This document shows positions 11,501-24,531 of a stretch of 64,000 nt of DNA, piece after piece. Position 1 is the first letter of the stretch; every line of letters begins with the position of its first letter. Below the pieces are notes generated by a model. It did no database searches. It saw only the letters and a program-made list of their open reading frames with translations, and was not told where the DNA came from. Source of the DNA: Macrostomum hystrix (taxonomy: Eukaryota > Platyhelminthes > Macrostomidae); contig CATNEN010000034.1 in the NCBI GenBank assembly GCA_950097015.1, positions 4,248,001 through 4,312,000 on the forward strand, given 5' to 3'. The position numbers were made by a program, and so were the translations under genes.

Positions 11501-13174
11501 ATTTCAAGGATTCGAAAGTGTTTCTCTATATTTCTACAGACGCGAATTTCTTGTAGGATCGACAAACGGGATTTCATAATGGATTAACACATGGGATTTC
11601 ATAATGGATTAACACATGGGATTCATAATGGATTAACACATGGGATTCATATTGGATTAACACATGGGATTCATAATGGATTAACACATGGGATTCATAA
11701 TGGATTAACACATGGGATTTCATAATGGATTAACACATGGGATTTCATAATGGATTAACACATGGGATTCATATTGGATTAACACACAGGATTTCATATT
11801 GGATTAACGCTCGGGATTTCATATTGGATTAACACACGGGATTTCATATTGGATTAACACACGGGATTTCATATTGGATTAACGCTCGGGATTTCATATT
11901 GGATTAACGCTCGGGATTTCATATTGGATTAACACATGGGATTTCATATTGGATTAACACACGGGATTTCATATTGGATTAACGCTCGGGATTTCATATT
12001 GGATTAACGCTCGGGATTTCATATTGGATTAACACACGGGATTTCATATTGGATTAACACACGGGATTTCATATTGGATTAACACACGGGATTTCATATT
12101 GGATTAACACACGGGATTTCATATTGGATTAACACACGGGATTTCATATTGGATTAACACTCGGGATTTCATATTGGATTAACACACGGGATTTCATATT
12201 GGATTAACACACGGGATTTCATATTGGATTAACACACGGGATTTCATATTGGATTAACACACGGGATTTCATATTGGATTAACACACGGGATTTCATATT
12301 GGATTAACACACGGGATTTCATATTGGATTAACACACGGGATTTCATATTGGATTAACACACGGGATTTCATATTGGATTAACACACGGGATTTCATATT
12401 GGATTAACACTCGGGATTTCATATTGGATTAACACACGGGATTTCATATTGGATTAACACACGGGATTTCATATTGGATTAACACACGGGATTTCATATT
12501 GGATTAACACACGGGATTTCATATTGGATTAACACACGGGATTTCATATTGGATTAACACACGGGATTTCATATTGGATTAACACACGGGATTTCATATT
12601 GGATTAACACACGGGATTTCATATTGGATTAACACACGGGATTTCATATTGGATTAATACACGGGATTTCATATTGGATTAACACACGGGATTTCATATT
12701 GGATTAATACACGGGATTTCATATTGGATTAACACACGGGATTTAAAAATGGATTAACACATGGGATGTCTCGAAGGATTAACAGACGAGGATTTCAATA
12801 TTGAATAATCCCCTCACCCTAGTCTGTTCGCGGAGCAGCGGCGGAGTCGGCGTAGTCGGTGGTTCCGGCTCCTGAGGCCCCGGCGCCGCCAAGGCCAGGC
12901 GAGCCTGCTGGATCACGTGCTGCATCTCGGCTGGCGAGCTGACGAACAGCTTCAAAGCCTGGCCGCTGAGCTCCTGGCCGTCGAGCAGCAGCGCCAGCCT
13001 GGCGGTCTCGTCGCTGGTGAAGGTGACGAAGGCGTCGCCTCTGTCGCCGCCGACGATGTGCACGCCGCCCTCGGGTATGGCCAGGCCGTTGAAGAAGCGC
13101 CGAATGTCGGAGGAGTTGGCGCTCCAGGCCAGGTTCTGCAGGCGGATTAGCACGGTGCCGCCTGATGATGCCAT
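8529..13174 (-). CDS. RBM12-like RNA-binding protein with RRMs and an RGG region
   Basis: Three exons, 13174-12818, 11435-9506 and 9091-8529, encode 949 residues. Both introns are GT-AG and the phases (0, then 1) close exactly. Residues about 5-85 form an RRM whose opening (VLIRLQNLAWSANSSDIRRF) and IPEGGVHIVGG match the N-terminal RRM of RBM12/RBM12B. Residues about 120-700 are low complexity, rich in Tyr, Arg, Gly and Gln. They include several DPR motifs and an RGG block at about 510-552. A second RRM-like fold follows at about 700-760 (HFIALAGMPLDADYSDACAA), and a third near 810-880 (CLEVNGLPQPIVAEDLL). The C-terminus has Gln runs and an acidic stretch. RBM12 proteins are nuclear and act in RNA processing. 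The middle region looks like those that drive RNA-granule condensation, which is inference. Orthology to RBM12 rests mainly on the first RRM. Both introns are filled by private minisatellites. Confidence 0.85.
9127..9475. repeat. 27-bp minisatellite filling RBM12-like intron 2
   Basis: About nine copies of a 27 bp unit containing CTCACCCCTGAGACTTCAGC, followed by a few diverged 28 bp units (CTCAGCCCTAAGATTGTAGG). The host intron spans 9092-9505, so the array takes up nearly all of it and stops about 30 bases short of each splice site. The unit length is a multiple of three and leaves the plus strand open as a spurious YNLTPETSA repeat. Confidence 0.95.
11562..12790. repeat. 25-bp minisatellite filling RBM12-like intron 1
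   Basis: About 48 copies of a 25 bp unit with core ATTTCATATTGGATTAACAC, varying between ACACGGG, CATGGG and GCTCGGG at the junction. Variants cluster: CATAATGG copies sit at the left end, while the right-hand two thirds are nearly uniform ACACACGGG copies. The host intron is 11436-12817, so the array fills almost 90% of it. Confidence 0.97.
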
Positions 13175-13370
13175 GTTCGAGTGTTCTGCGCCTAAGAGAC
13201 TGTCGTTTGAATCCTGAGTTGTACTTTTAAGTCGTCAAGCTGCAATTGTTTAATTTAATTAATTTGGTAAATTTATTGAGAAAACTAAAAAACTTGACGT
13301 CAGAATTTGAGAACATTTTGAAAAATCCTAACCAGGGATCTGGGATATATCTCGATTAAAATTTATAATA

Positions 13371-13575
13371 ATGTTTAAACCTGAGGATCCGGGAATGTCT
13401 CAACTTGAGGATCTGGGAGTGTCTCAACTTGAGGATCTGGGAGTATCTCAACCTGAGGATCTGGGAATGACTCAACTTGAGGATCTGGGAGTGTCTCAAC
13501 CTGAGGATCTGGGAGTGTCTCAACCTGAGGATCTGGGGGTGTCTCAACTTGAGGATCTGGGAATTTTTGTTTAGA
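13371..13575. repeat. 24-bp minisatellite upstream of the RBM12-like gene
   Basis: Eight copies of a 24 bp unit with core CTCAACTTGAGGATCTGGGA. It lies about 200 bp upstream of the RBM12-like ATG, so it is in the promoter or 5' leader side of that gene. Confidence 0.93.
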
Positions 13576-14657
13576 GTTGATGATCTGAGAAGATCGCTAA
13601 TTGGGAATGTGAGATCCTAGATTTTAGTAAACAAAGAGACAAAAAGGACAAAAAAGACAATATATTTATAATAAAACTTTGGCATAAATTAAGCTCAAGT
13701 TATAAAAGTCAAATCGGTTATGTCTAATAAACAGTAGATCTTAACTATGAAAGCATGGAGTACAGGATAAGCAGGAATTAAGCAAAGCTAAAACGGTCAT
13801 TCCTTGCGTTCGATAAAAAAAGTGGTTTATATCTGCAGCAAGTTACAGGTTAGGTAACTTGGTTGGAAATAACAATTAATATATAACAGTTTTAGTATAA
13901 TCTATAATTCGTTATAAAATCATAAATAAATTACGTGTAAAACGGAAGCAAAAAATGGACAATTACAAAAGCAGATCGAACAAAAGGTGAAGAGAGTTAA
14001 CATAAAAATATTTTATTGCCAATCGTAGGAAAAGCAACTAAGAAAGCGTAAAAAGCTGTTGCTAGGTGAGCTGGTGAGCGAATGATTAACAGGTCACGTG
14101 CACTCATTTATAAAATTTTTGAAAATCGTAAATTGTAAAATTAATTCTTTTGTGAATAAAAAATACGTTGTTAACTAAAAAGAACATTTTTACACGAAAC
14201 AGGAGGTTTGTAAAAAAGCCTCCACCGTTTGCACAGCAAGGCACAGGGGAAACACATGTGACCAACCTTTTCCGAGAACTCGACAAATTCATAGCTCAAT
14301 GAAATAATGAATATTTGAATATATAAATTTAATAACTACCCTTTTGACATGCAACGATAGAAAAATACACACTTTATTAAATTCAATTTAAAGCCATTAC
14401 AAAGAAAAAGAAACGTTAAAAATTAACCTGCAAAACTTTTATCGATATGGTGTCTGGATGGTAAGCAGGTGTCTTATTTGTTTTATTGAATTTTTATATA
14501 AGTACGGCTTACGTTGATTAGTAAAACGTTGTACCCAAGGACTTTGATTACTAAATTACAGTCAAAACACGATCGGATTATAAGTAAAATTAGATAAAAA
14601 TTTTACTACAGAAATTACTTTAAAATGTATATAGATTGTAACTTTACCAATTTACCC
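13576..14657. other. AT-rich spacer, no gene seen
   Basis: Spacer between the RBM12-like 5' end and the array behind the otopetrin gene. I see no coding segment, RNA gene or repeat family member in it. Confidence 0.4.
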
Positions 14658-15405
14658 GAGAGACAGCAGAAACAGACGAGGGAGACAGCAGAAACAGACG
14701 GGGGAGACAGCAGAAACAGACGATGGAGACGGCAGAAACAGACGATGGAGACGGCAGAAACAGACGATGGAGACGGCAGAAACAGACGGGGGAGACAGCA
14801 GAAACAGACGGGGGAGACTGCAAAAACTGACGATGGAGACGGCAGAAACAGACGGGGGAGACTGCAGAAACAGACGGGGGAGCCTGCAGAAACAGACGGG
14901 GGAGACTGCAGAAACAGACGGGGGAGACTGCAGAAACAGACGGGGGAGCCTGCAGAAACAGACGGGGGAGACAGCAGAAACAGACGGGGGAGACTGCAAA
15001 AACAGACAATAGAGACGGCAGAAATAGATGGGGGGAGACGGCAGAAACAGACGGGGGAGACTGCAAAAACAGACGATAGAGACGGCAGAAACAGATGGGG
15101 GGAGACGGCAGAAACAGACGACGGAGACGGCAGAAACAGACGATGGAGACGGCAGAAACAGACGATGGAGACGGCAGAAACAGACGACGGAGACGGCAGA
15201 AACAGACGATGGAGACGGCAGAAACAGACGATGGAGACGGCAGAAACAGACGATGGAGACGGCAGAAACAGACGATGGAGACAGCAGAAACAGACGATGG
15301 AGACGGCAGAAACAGACGATGGAGACAGCAGAAACAGACGGGGGAAACTGCAGATACAACGGGGGAGACTGCAGAAACAGACGGGGGAGACAGCAGAGAG
15401 GGAAA
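14658..15405. repeat. 22-bp minisatellite directly behind the otopetrin stop codon
   Basis: About 33 copies of a 22 bp unit with core GGAGACGGCAGAAACAGACG. Blocks differ: GGGGGAGACTGC copies on the left, GATGGAGACGGC copies on the right. It begins about 65 bases past the otopetrin stop on the minus strand, so it probably lies in the 3'UTR or just beyond it. Because 22 is not a multiple of three and the unit lacks stops, several frames on both strands stay open; none is a real gene. Confidence 0.95.
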
Positions 15406-15470
15406 ACACACAATAGTCAAGCTAGACACACAAATACACACGGGGAGACACACAAAAGTTGGTACAGGCC

Positions 15471-18400
15471 TCAGTCCTCCTCCGTGTAGGCCTTGCCCCA
15501 GATCAGGGAGCAACAGACGCTGGAATGAAATCTAAACAGGATGGCAAAAGGAAGGCCGATGTGCATCACCAGCCGGTAGCCGGTGACTGAGACGCGACCC
15601 GCCAACAGCGCGCTGGCCACGCCGTCCATTCGGCTGCTCTCGAATGTGCCAAGCAGCCACAGGCCCAGGTTGATGCCCAACAGAGCGGCTACGCAGCCGC
15701 GACCCGGTCTCTTAGCCAACTGATCGGCTGTGCCGCAGCGTCGCCTAAGGCCGTCCAATAAGAGCGGAGCCTGCATGACAGCCTGGGCCAGGCCCAGCAG
15801 GCCCGATAGGCCCTCAAGGACGGCCAGCTCCGCAGGGTAGACAGACAGGTTGGCCAGGAGGGCGCAGAGCATGAAGGTCACGTAGACTAAGTCGCCGATG
15901 AATGCAGCGATCTGCGGTCGTGTTTTCAAGTGTGCGGCTTGGTGACGAAATGCGGATATGGGCGAGATTTTTCGCAGATAGGAATCAAATACCATCAGTG
16001 ACCGAGACTAGACATGACCAAGACTAGCTATGACCGAGACTAGGCATGACCAAGACTAGCTGTGACCGAGACTAGGCATGACCAAGATTAGCTATGACCG
16101 AGACTAGGAATGACCAAGACTAGCTATGACCGAGACTAGGAATGACCAAGACTAGCTATGACCGAGACTAGGCATGGCCAAGACTAGCTATGACCGAGAC
16201 AAGACTAAGCATGACCAAGACTACGAATGACCGAGACTAACGATGACCAAGACTAGGAATGACCGAAACTAAGCATGACCAAGACTAACCATGACCGAGA
16301 CTAACGATGACCAAGACTAGGAATGACTGAGAAATAGGCATGACCGAAACTAAGCATGACCAAGACTAGGCATGACCGAGACTAGGAATGACCGAGACTA
16401 GGAATGACCGAGACTAGGAATGACTGAGACTAGGAATGACTGAAACTAAGCATGATCAAGACTAGGAATGACCGAGACTAGGAATGACTGAGAAATAGGC
16501 ATGACCGAAACTAAGCATGACCAAGACTAGAAATGACTGAGACCTGGCATGACCGAGTCGAGACATGATGACTGGGACTAATAATGAATAATGAACTAGG
16601 AAAATTACCAGAAGTTTATCATCAAAGGCGTGCCGCTCAGCGCTGACAAACTCCAACTGGCGCAGTCGGCACAGAGCTGGCACGGTGGCAGCGATAGCCG
16701 CAACGTGCAGCAGCGCAGTTTGGACCAGGTAGGCCAATGCACCAGCTTTGCGATCGCTCAGCGACAGCACACAGACAGACACGCCCAGTGTAATGAGGAA
16801 TGCGCCGGCGCCCAGTGCCGGACCAATCAGATCGCGCAGAGTGAGTTCGACGTTAAGGCGGCTCAGCCAATTAGAACGCTCCGAGCGTTGGTCCCGTTCT
16901 GATTTGGTATACATTGGGAGAACAGAGATGCGAATGTATAAGAACAGTCTGATATCAGTAGATTAACATAAAAAAGCCATCAGACAACATAAAAGAACTG
17001 ACTGCAGCAAAGTGTTTGTTTTAGCTTAATGAAATGTTTGTGTGATTGCTTATTACTATACCGGCTGAAAACTATCAGTCCTATTAATTTAGTCGATAGA
17101 TTTCTTAGGACTTAAATTGAGTAATTTTTTCGCACCAAAGCTTACATCTAGCAAGCCCGGGCAGAAACATAGGATACATTCAGACAGTTAAACTTTTGAG
17201 TCGGTCAACTGTGCGCACCAAGCCTTACATCTAATCATCTACAGGCGCTTAAACCTTAACCAAACATGTGGTCATACACATGCGCTCAACTCAATACATC
17301 TAGTCATCCACAGGCGCTTAAACCTTAACCAAACATGCAGTCATACACATGCGCTCAACTCAATACGTCTAGTCATCTACAGGCGCTACAGGAGGAGGTT
17401 GTAGCCTACTGGTTAGAGCGTCAAACTCACGACTTGAAGGTCGGGTGTTCGTTTCCCGAGTCCACTGGAACATTTTTGTGTCATTTAGTGAGACACTTAA
17501 CGCTGCAATGCTTCAGTTCACACAGCTGTTAAATGGGTATACCAGCATCGGAGGGTGTGGCGCCCCCAGTCCATGGACTGAACAGTCGTACGCAGCCTTC
17601 AGATGCGCTGCGCAATAGCTGCGGCTGTGCTGTCGGCTCACATCTGGCCCGATCAGGGCGGGTGCAATATATTATTATTAAGCCATAAATCCAGTAATCT
17701 ACAGGCGGTTAACCCAATACATCCAGTCATCTACGGGCGATCGACCCAATACATCCAGTCATCTACAGGCGATTGACCCAATACATCCAGTCATCTACAG
17801 GCGATTGACCCAATACATCCAGTCATCTACAGGCGATTGACCCAATACATCCAGTCATCTTCAGGCGATTGACCCAATACATCCAGTCATCTTCAGGCGA
17901 TTGACCCAATACATCCAGTCATCTTCAGGCGATTGACCCAATACATCCAGTCATCTTCAGGCGATTGACCCAATACATCCAGTCATCTTCAGGCGATTGA
18001 CCCAATACATCCAGTCATCTACAGGCGATTGACCCAATACATCCAGTCATCTTCAGGCGATTGACCCAATACATCCAGTCATCTACAGGCGATTGACCCA
18101 ATACATCCAGTCATCTTCAGGCGATTGACCCAATACATCCAGTCATCTACAGGCGATTGACCCAATACATCCAGTCATCTTCAGACGATTGACCCAATAC
18201 ACCCAGTCATCAACAGGTGATTGACCTATTACATCCAGTCATCTACAGGCGATTGACCCAATACACCAAGTCATCAACAGGTGATTGACCTATTACATCC
18301 AGTCATCTACAGGCGATTGACCCAATACACCCAGTCATCTACAGGCGTTTAACCATATTTATCTAGAGGCGGTTAGTCATCTACAGGCGCTTAACACGCG

Positions 18401-21400
18401 TACATCTACAGGAAGTAAAGCCATACATCTAGTTGGGGTGAATGCTAGTGCGTTTGCCTCGCGCACTAAGGTCCCTAAGCTCGATTCCGTAGCGACTGAG
18501 GCCACATTAATTTAGGGCGTAGACACGGGGACATGCCGTGTAATTTATGCATTTGAGGGCCAACCTTCAAGTCCAAGGCACCGTGTGTGTACGCTGCCTG
18601 ACGATGAGAAAGTAAAAGGCAGGTTTGCACACATTTGTTCCCGTACGGTATGTTTTAATGGTATGGTATGCATGGTATGCTTGTGTTTAGAGTTAAGCAC
18701 AATAGGCAGAACTGCCTTCTCGCTGGCTGCGGGTCAATTGTCACCAAATAATGTGCCAGTGCCCGCAGCCATTTAGCAAGAACAATCTAGTTCTGTGGAG
18801 AAGTCTAATTTTCTCAGAAACGGTCAGAAATTGGTTACATCCCGTTTGCTTTACCTTCTTCAATATTTAAATCGAAAGCAATAAAATTGTGCTACGTTAT
18901 TGTGAACGATGATAACATTTTTTCACATTTACAATTAACTCGCTTACTCACGATTTCGAGGAAAAGTAGAATACTCTAAAAGATACGACTTCCTTCTTAA
19001 AAAAGTACTGTTACTTAACTTTTACTAAAAATACAATACAGATCGTATCTCAATGAATATTTAGTTTTTTTAACACTTTGAGCGGGTCGTTCAATTCGCC
19101 AACTATTTTTCATTGTGTACGATAATGTAAATAATTGTAGTTACTAAAGTACACAAATTGGAATAAAATACAAATATAGGAAGCAAAAAATCTGCACGGT
19201 TAGTTTGCATAGTAATACATGGATATATTACAGGTAAGTTATACTACTAAAATCAATGTCAGTCGAACATTTAACTCAGATTTCAGATGATTTAATAAGT
19301 AATCAATTTCAGTTTTTGTGCGAATTGGTCTGACCAGCCGGTTACACCGGGTTTAAAAAATGAGGTGACCAGTTTGAGTAGTGAGCATTTGTTCGCCGAT
19401 ATGAACTGGAAAGCAATTAGAGTTTTTCTGGATTACGTGTAGATTTCTGCGTCAGTGTGTTATTAATAATCTATTTTACTCTGCCTGAATGGCTGAGTTG
19501 GCCAGATGTAGCCAACAAAAAATGCAATACCAGTCTTTTAGCCAACCTTTAGCTTTTTTTCCGAGAAAACGAAGCATGCAGCAGATAGACCTGTACTAAA
19601 TAGAAATTCACTACAGAAAAGCAGCCTGCCCATATGAAAATTATGTACGTAGACTTCACCTAATTATTAGTATGAGAAGCCACTGTTTATGATAATTAAA
19701 GTACAGAATGTTGACATCGATGATGGCAATATTAGCCATAGAATGCATGTCTAAAACCTATGCAGGGCAGATCATACGCATAGTACTATGTTTATGTGGC
19801 TACTAATAAGTAGCCAGACTTTATGATACGTCTGCAAGCGCGAGTCTTGAGGAAGGAATTGATTTATTTATATAGCTCGAACTTCCATAGCTTAAGCAAG
19901 CACCGCTGTTGATTTTGAGAACTCCGACTCATTGCTTCTACCCATGGTTGTATCAGTAGCTGCCTCATTCCCCATATGAAGTCGAATGGTCCTAAATAGT
20001 ATCTTTAATAATAAACCAAGTCAAAAGCAATCATTCAATGAAAGCTGTCATTAGCAACAAAAAAAGTCATAAAATCGACGGCATAATACCAGTTCTTTGA
20101 TTAGAATTGGCTGGTATTTTGAAATCGAACAAAAGCTTGCAACGGGGAGAAGTTAAAAGAGAAGAGTAATAAGAAATGGCTCATTATACAGTTATTGACT
20201 AGTGAAAATTGTAGACACGACAATTAAGATAAATGCAATAATCAATCGTTAAGAGCATATAGCATTTAGAAGTGTCATTGGTACTTCGTTAAAAAGGGGA
20301 TAACTGTTTAAAAAATAAGAAAACTGGCTGCACTAAAGTAGAGACAGAAAAATAGTCTGCCAAATTTGAGCAAATGAAAAAATAGACCTAAGCATAATTT
20401 AGAAATCTTAGCTTTCATATCTATCGACGCACCCTTTATTTTATTGTCGTCCGTCTCCGAGTAGGAAACATCGCCGGCTGTCTCTACGACCTGATTGGCG
20501 GCGGCTGATTCCTTAGCTTCCACAATGCGGTGATCACCGATGTAGGCCAACAATTGCAGCGTCATGGGGCCGGCTAGCAGGGCGAATTCAACTTTGGCCG
20601 GACTTAGATACGGCTCAAGAGAGTTAATAGCCTGACGCCCAGCTGGGCAGGCCGAGGCAAAGGTCAGTGCAGCCGCCGCAGCCGTGCCGTTAGTCTTACC
20701 AAGCGGTCTGGCTAGTACTACAGCCATGGTGATCTCGGCAACGGAGCTGTGCGCCCAAACGCACAGACAAGCGGTGAGCAAGTGGCCCAATAGAGCAGTA
20801 TTTAAGCCGCGATGCATGAGGAACACAGCCCTGTGACCAAAAGCCAATAAGCAGCCACATGCAACTACAAACAGCAGCTGGCAGGCGTATAAAGCAGTTG
20901 AAAATGGATTTCCATTGCAAACAGGCTTAGGGCCGTCCAAATATGGCGCGGACATGTGCAGCAAATCTAGAGCAACTGTGCCAGCGATAAACAGAGCCAG
21001 GCCAGCTCTAAGATAGGCATTGAAGCCTTCGCCGCAGTGAGCCACGTATGGCAGGCCATCAATGATGGCAACATCCAAGTGCTCCGGGCTGGCGGTCAGA
21101 TTACCAAAAGTCTGGGGTGGCGGCGCCGCGCCAGCCAATCGGTGACCAAGGCTAAGTGACTCCATGCGAATCTGGCGCCTCTGCGAGTGATAGCGCGAGT
21201 TGCGATGAAGCCACATGTAGACGCCTAGCGCTATGCACGAGCCTATGCCAGTTAAATACACTGTGAAGAAGAATGCCTCGTGAAAGTGGGTACTCTGCGA
21301 GTGATCTCCAGTCATGGCGAAGTAAATGCTGGTAGATAGGCCAATCGAGAACAGTACAAGAGTATATACTAGGCCCAGGCTGTGGCGCAGAAAAGTGACC

Positions 21401-21432
21401 GATTTGTGTTCGTCGTTTTTGTCCAACTCCAT
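15471..21432 (-). CDS. Otopetrin-family proton channel
   Basis: Three exons, 21432-20433, 16898-16609 and 15911-15471, give 576 residues, a normal otopetrin length. Introns are GT-AG with phases 1 and 0 that close exactly. The start is the ATG at 21432 (MELDKNDEH); a GTG lies four codons upstream in the same frame. Family landmarks in order are: repeated hydrophobic segments; HRGLNTALLGHLLTACLCVW; the post-linker helix YLSPAKVEFALLAG; FDDKLL joined across the exon 2/3 boundary to IAAFIGDLVY; a QAVMQAPLLLDG segment; and the C-terminal ILFRFHSSVCCSLIW. About twelve membrane segments are expected. Otopetrins conduct protons across the plasma membrane and serve in acid sensing and otolith or mineral formation. 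I cannot judge gating residues. Intron 1 (16899-20432) holds an array and two SINEs, and intron 2 (15912-16608) is mostly array. Confidence 0.92.
16005..16595. repeat. About 16-bp minisatellite in otopetrin intron 2
   Basis: Irregular copies of ATGACCGAGACTAGGA alternate with ATGACCAAGACTAGCT, often as 32 bp dimers. More diverged copies (GAAATAGGC) recur as a block at about 16325 and 16490. The array stops 13 bases inside the donor end of the intron (16608) and about 90 bases from the acceptor. Confidence 0.93.
17215..18420. repeat. 32-bp minisatellite in otopetrin intron 1, split by a SINE
   Basis: The main block (17690-18360) has about 20 copies of a 32 bp unit with core CATCCAGTCATCTACAGGCG and tail ATTGACCCAATA. 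Diverged copies with GCGCTTAAACCTTAACC lie at 17215-17390. A SINE occupies 17388-17690 between the two parts, so the insertion probably went into an existing array. A second SINE adjoins the right end. Confidence 0.93.
17388..17690 (+). mobile_element. tRNA-headed SINE, family 2
   Basis: The head reads GTAGCCTACTGGTTAGAGCG and then a B-box-like GGTGTTCGTTTCCCGAG, giving pol III promoter spacing. The body contains AGTCCATGGACTGAACAG and CTGCGGCTGTGCTGTCGG, and the element ends in an ATT-rich tail near 17675. Related sequences lie antisense at 36690-37276 and as fragments near 3273 and 29147. It is not a functional tRNA gene because the acceptor stem does not pair and a SINE body follows. Confidence 0.8.
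18435..18784 (+). mobile_element. tRNA-headed SINE, family 1, with 8-bp target duplication
   Basis: The head has GCGTTTGCCTCGCGCACTAA and a B-box AAGCTCGATTCCG. The body includes GAGGGCCAACCTTCAAG, GCCTGACGATGAGAAAGT and the conserved 3' part GTGCCAGTGCCCGCAGCC. ATCTAGTT occurs at 18427-18434 and again at 18785-18792, and is read as the target-site duplication. Other copies are at 26048-26355, 36895-37251 and 48831-49107, with fragments near 30005, 32090 and 49108. Confidence 0.85.
18793..20432. other. Remainder of otopetrin intron 1
   Basis: AT-rich intron sequence between the SINE at 18.4 kb and the first otopetrin exon. I see no exon, RNA gene or tandem array in it. Confidence 0.4.
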
Positions 21433-24400
21433 CGCTGTTTGCACTGACGAGTTCCAGTTTCTTATCTATTTTTTAAATATCTTTTTAAAAATTCCTCAAC
21501 AAGAAACCGAATGGCTGCAATGTAGGGATTGAGAATGTACCAGGAGTGCTTTAGAGTACTAAAATATGACACACTGACTAATACTAACATTTAATACACA
21601 GAAACATGTTAAATGTGTCTTTTGCTTCCTTATAATTCAGCTAATCCCACAAGCTGACTACTAAAGTTAATATAGAGGTCCTTATAAATATTAAAATTAT
21701 CAAAAAATTCTTTATCCAATGCATTTAATTTTATATATAACAGCTAGCTACCCTAATATAGTACATATTTAGAGAAATATAGCATGTAGATTGAATTTAA
21801 GAAAAACAAAAAAGCAGAAAACTGTAATTTAATGTTCTAGCAAACAAAGCAGATGTCAGAAAAGGAACAATGTAGGCTACAGGGATCCAGTTCACTTTAA
21901 CAGCAAACAAACCATTTTTGGCAAACCCCATTTAGCACCTTGTTTTGACAGCAATTATTCTAACAAGTTTTTTAATTATGTTTTAAATGCTAGTTTTTAA
22001 AAGCAACCACAAGTTCTAGGACTTGCAAACAGTTACATGTACATGTAAAAGTGGCATTATTTTGTTTTATGACCCTTGACGATTGCTTATATGTTGATTG
22101 GGGCTTTCATTATACAATCGCCATTAAAATCATTGAGAAATCAACTTCATCATTACAGCTGCAATGGCTCAGGCTTGTAAATCTCTTGGTTCATTCCACT
22201 CAATGAAATTGTTGAAAAGTGAACATTCTCATCTTCAATTTCAGTAACTAGGAAGGCACCTAGATATTAGGTTTTGTCTTGCAATTCCCAACACAGTAAT
22301 TTTGTACACTGTGTTGGGAATATAATCCCCTCCTGTCCCAATAGGAGGGGATTATAAGACAAAAGTAAAGGTGGGTGCCACTGCCAATGCATTGCTCCAA
22401 GCAAATACTGCCTTACTTTGCTCCAACATTCAGATCCCTGATTAAAATTCTAATGTTTGAATATGAGGCTCAGACATTTGAACTTAACTAATATTCACTT
22501 TTGTCCTATGATCCCATAGCTATACCCATTTTTATCATTTAAGTGACTGTTAAAAAAAATTTCTAAGTTTACCAGGGTAGGACTAAAACTGCTACACACC
22601 AAGACTACCATAGCTAGGGTGGGGGTCAGGGGGAATAACTGATGGTCTTCTATTGGGTAGCTTAGGGTGGGTAGATGTGAGGTTGACAGTGGCCAGGCGG
22701 TCTAGTAGGGGTTTACCAACAGAAGAGCAATTACATTTCATATCCAAAGTGAAGACAAAAAAGACGTTTCTCAGGTTCTCAGTCTCTTACTTTTAGTGGG
22801 CAACAAAAAAAATAGTTTTTTTGTAGAAAATTTAGAAATTAGGCCTACTCAAGAAATGACTTTGTTAATATTAAGAGCTTCAAAAATGAAAGTAAAGGAC
22901 TTCAAATTGAAAACAAGCTGTTGTTAGTGAAATGAGAGATGATGAGACTTGTTTCCTTAAGTGTTCAATATATAGGAATTGTATGTATTTAGGATATTAT
23001 ATATACAACATATATGTGTAAGGAAAGACTCTAGGCCTACTGCTTTGGTTTTCTATGGCAATTGAAAAATGCTTGTTAATTTAACACAAATAAATAAATA
23101 AATAAATTGATATCAATTGATGCAAGGTTTAAGAAGGTTACCCACTGTACATATTCAAGGATATACATGCATGTGGGTATAAACAAAACAACACCTGTAA
23201 GTGACAAATCCATTGGTGGCATAGCAGCTACATATCTCTACACTAATCCTATCTAGCATTTAACAGCTAGATATATAACTGACTATGAAGACTGACAAAA
23301 CTTATAAGTTCAACTTTTACCACATGCAATTCTACATGCTATTCTGCATACTATTTCACAAGCTATTTGGCATGCTAGTTTTACAATATTAAATGCAAGT
23401 TTTTATCTTAGAGCATCTACTAGTCACCCTAGTGTTCTGTATTAGGTGCAATACAATATTTGCAAATGCAGCTGATCCTACTTGGCCCATACTTAATGTG
23501 TGGAATAGTATGCAGAATAGTTTGTGCCTAAAGTTTAACACATCAAGACATGTAAAAACTTTACAGTTTCTCTAAATACATGTATAAAAAATTAAAAGAG
23601 AAAATAAATTAAGCAAGCTAAACTGCAAGATAGCACCTGTCTGAATTTTTGCCATCAAGAAAGGACAAGGACAAACACAATCTTGTCTAACTAAATGTGC
23701 GTTTAGGCCTACCAGATGTTAGAGTGCACTGAAGGCTAGATATTCAATTTTATTAAACAACCATTCAGTAATAAATTAACGTTAAAATTTAAGATACTTG
23801 TATCAGTAAAGACCAGTTACACCGCTGCGTGACTGTCTGCGTATAAATGCTTTTAATTACCAAGTAACTTGTAATAAATGGTAGTCTATTTAATTTTTTG
23901 TTTCTTCACTTCTAATTTTTCTTTCGTCAAGTTGAAAATCGCAAATGTTGCTATTTTAAAAAATAACCATGTGCTTATACAAACAAAGTAAAAATACTGC
24001 TTGCATCCTTTTTCTACAAAAAGCTAAACTTTAACGAAAAAAGTTTCTTTAACAAATAAATATGCTGATATATAATTATCAAACTTGATTACAATTTCAA
24101 TATTCAATAAGTAGTATACTATTTCAATTTTTACGAAGCTGACACATAAATTTCCGGTAAGGGGTAAAACACTACCCGAAAAATAGGGTAAAAGGCTACC
24201 CAATGATTTTAGGCGTCTACCCGCTTTTTTCTAAATTTCCGACATATTCATTCATTCATGGTTGTGAGCTGTTTAATGCATCAGATGATGACTGTATGGT
24301 CTGATTAGTAGGGCTCCTACTTGTGCTTATTAATATTCACTAATAAAAACTTTTTTTCCGATCTCGGCAAGCTGTTTTGAAATCGCATTCGAATGAAAAA

Positions 24401-24531
24401 ATCTAGCAGAGAGTACATCTTGCATGCATAAATAAACATACATTTACGACTAACAATTACCCTTAAAAATTCAGATACTAGCTACTCTGTTCATTTTTTT
24501 GCGCTTTGCTTTACTTTTCACGTCGGCAAGC
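21433..24531. other. Head-to-head intergenic region between otopetrin and ALG1
   Basis: This 3.1 kb AT-rich stretch should contain the promoters of both divergent genes. It is free of minisatellites, unlike most of the window. The only clear structure is the pair of hairpins at 22284-22356. No open frame here has a recognisable product. Confidence 0.45.
22284..22356. repeat. Two abutting perfect 14-bp hairpins
   Basis: ATTCCCAACACAGT (22284-22297) pairs perfectly with 22308-22321 around a 10-base loop. TATAATCCCCTCCT (22321-22334) pairs perfectly with 22343-22356 around an 8-base loop. The two stems share the base at 22321. Both are exact. Confidence 0.9.

Noticed and set aside
17391-17462. 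tRNA gene
   Set aside because: A- and B-box-like sequence is present, but the acceptor stem does not pair and a SINE body with an ATT tail follows.
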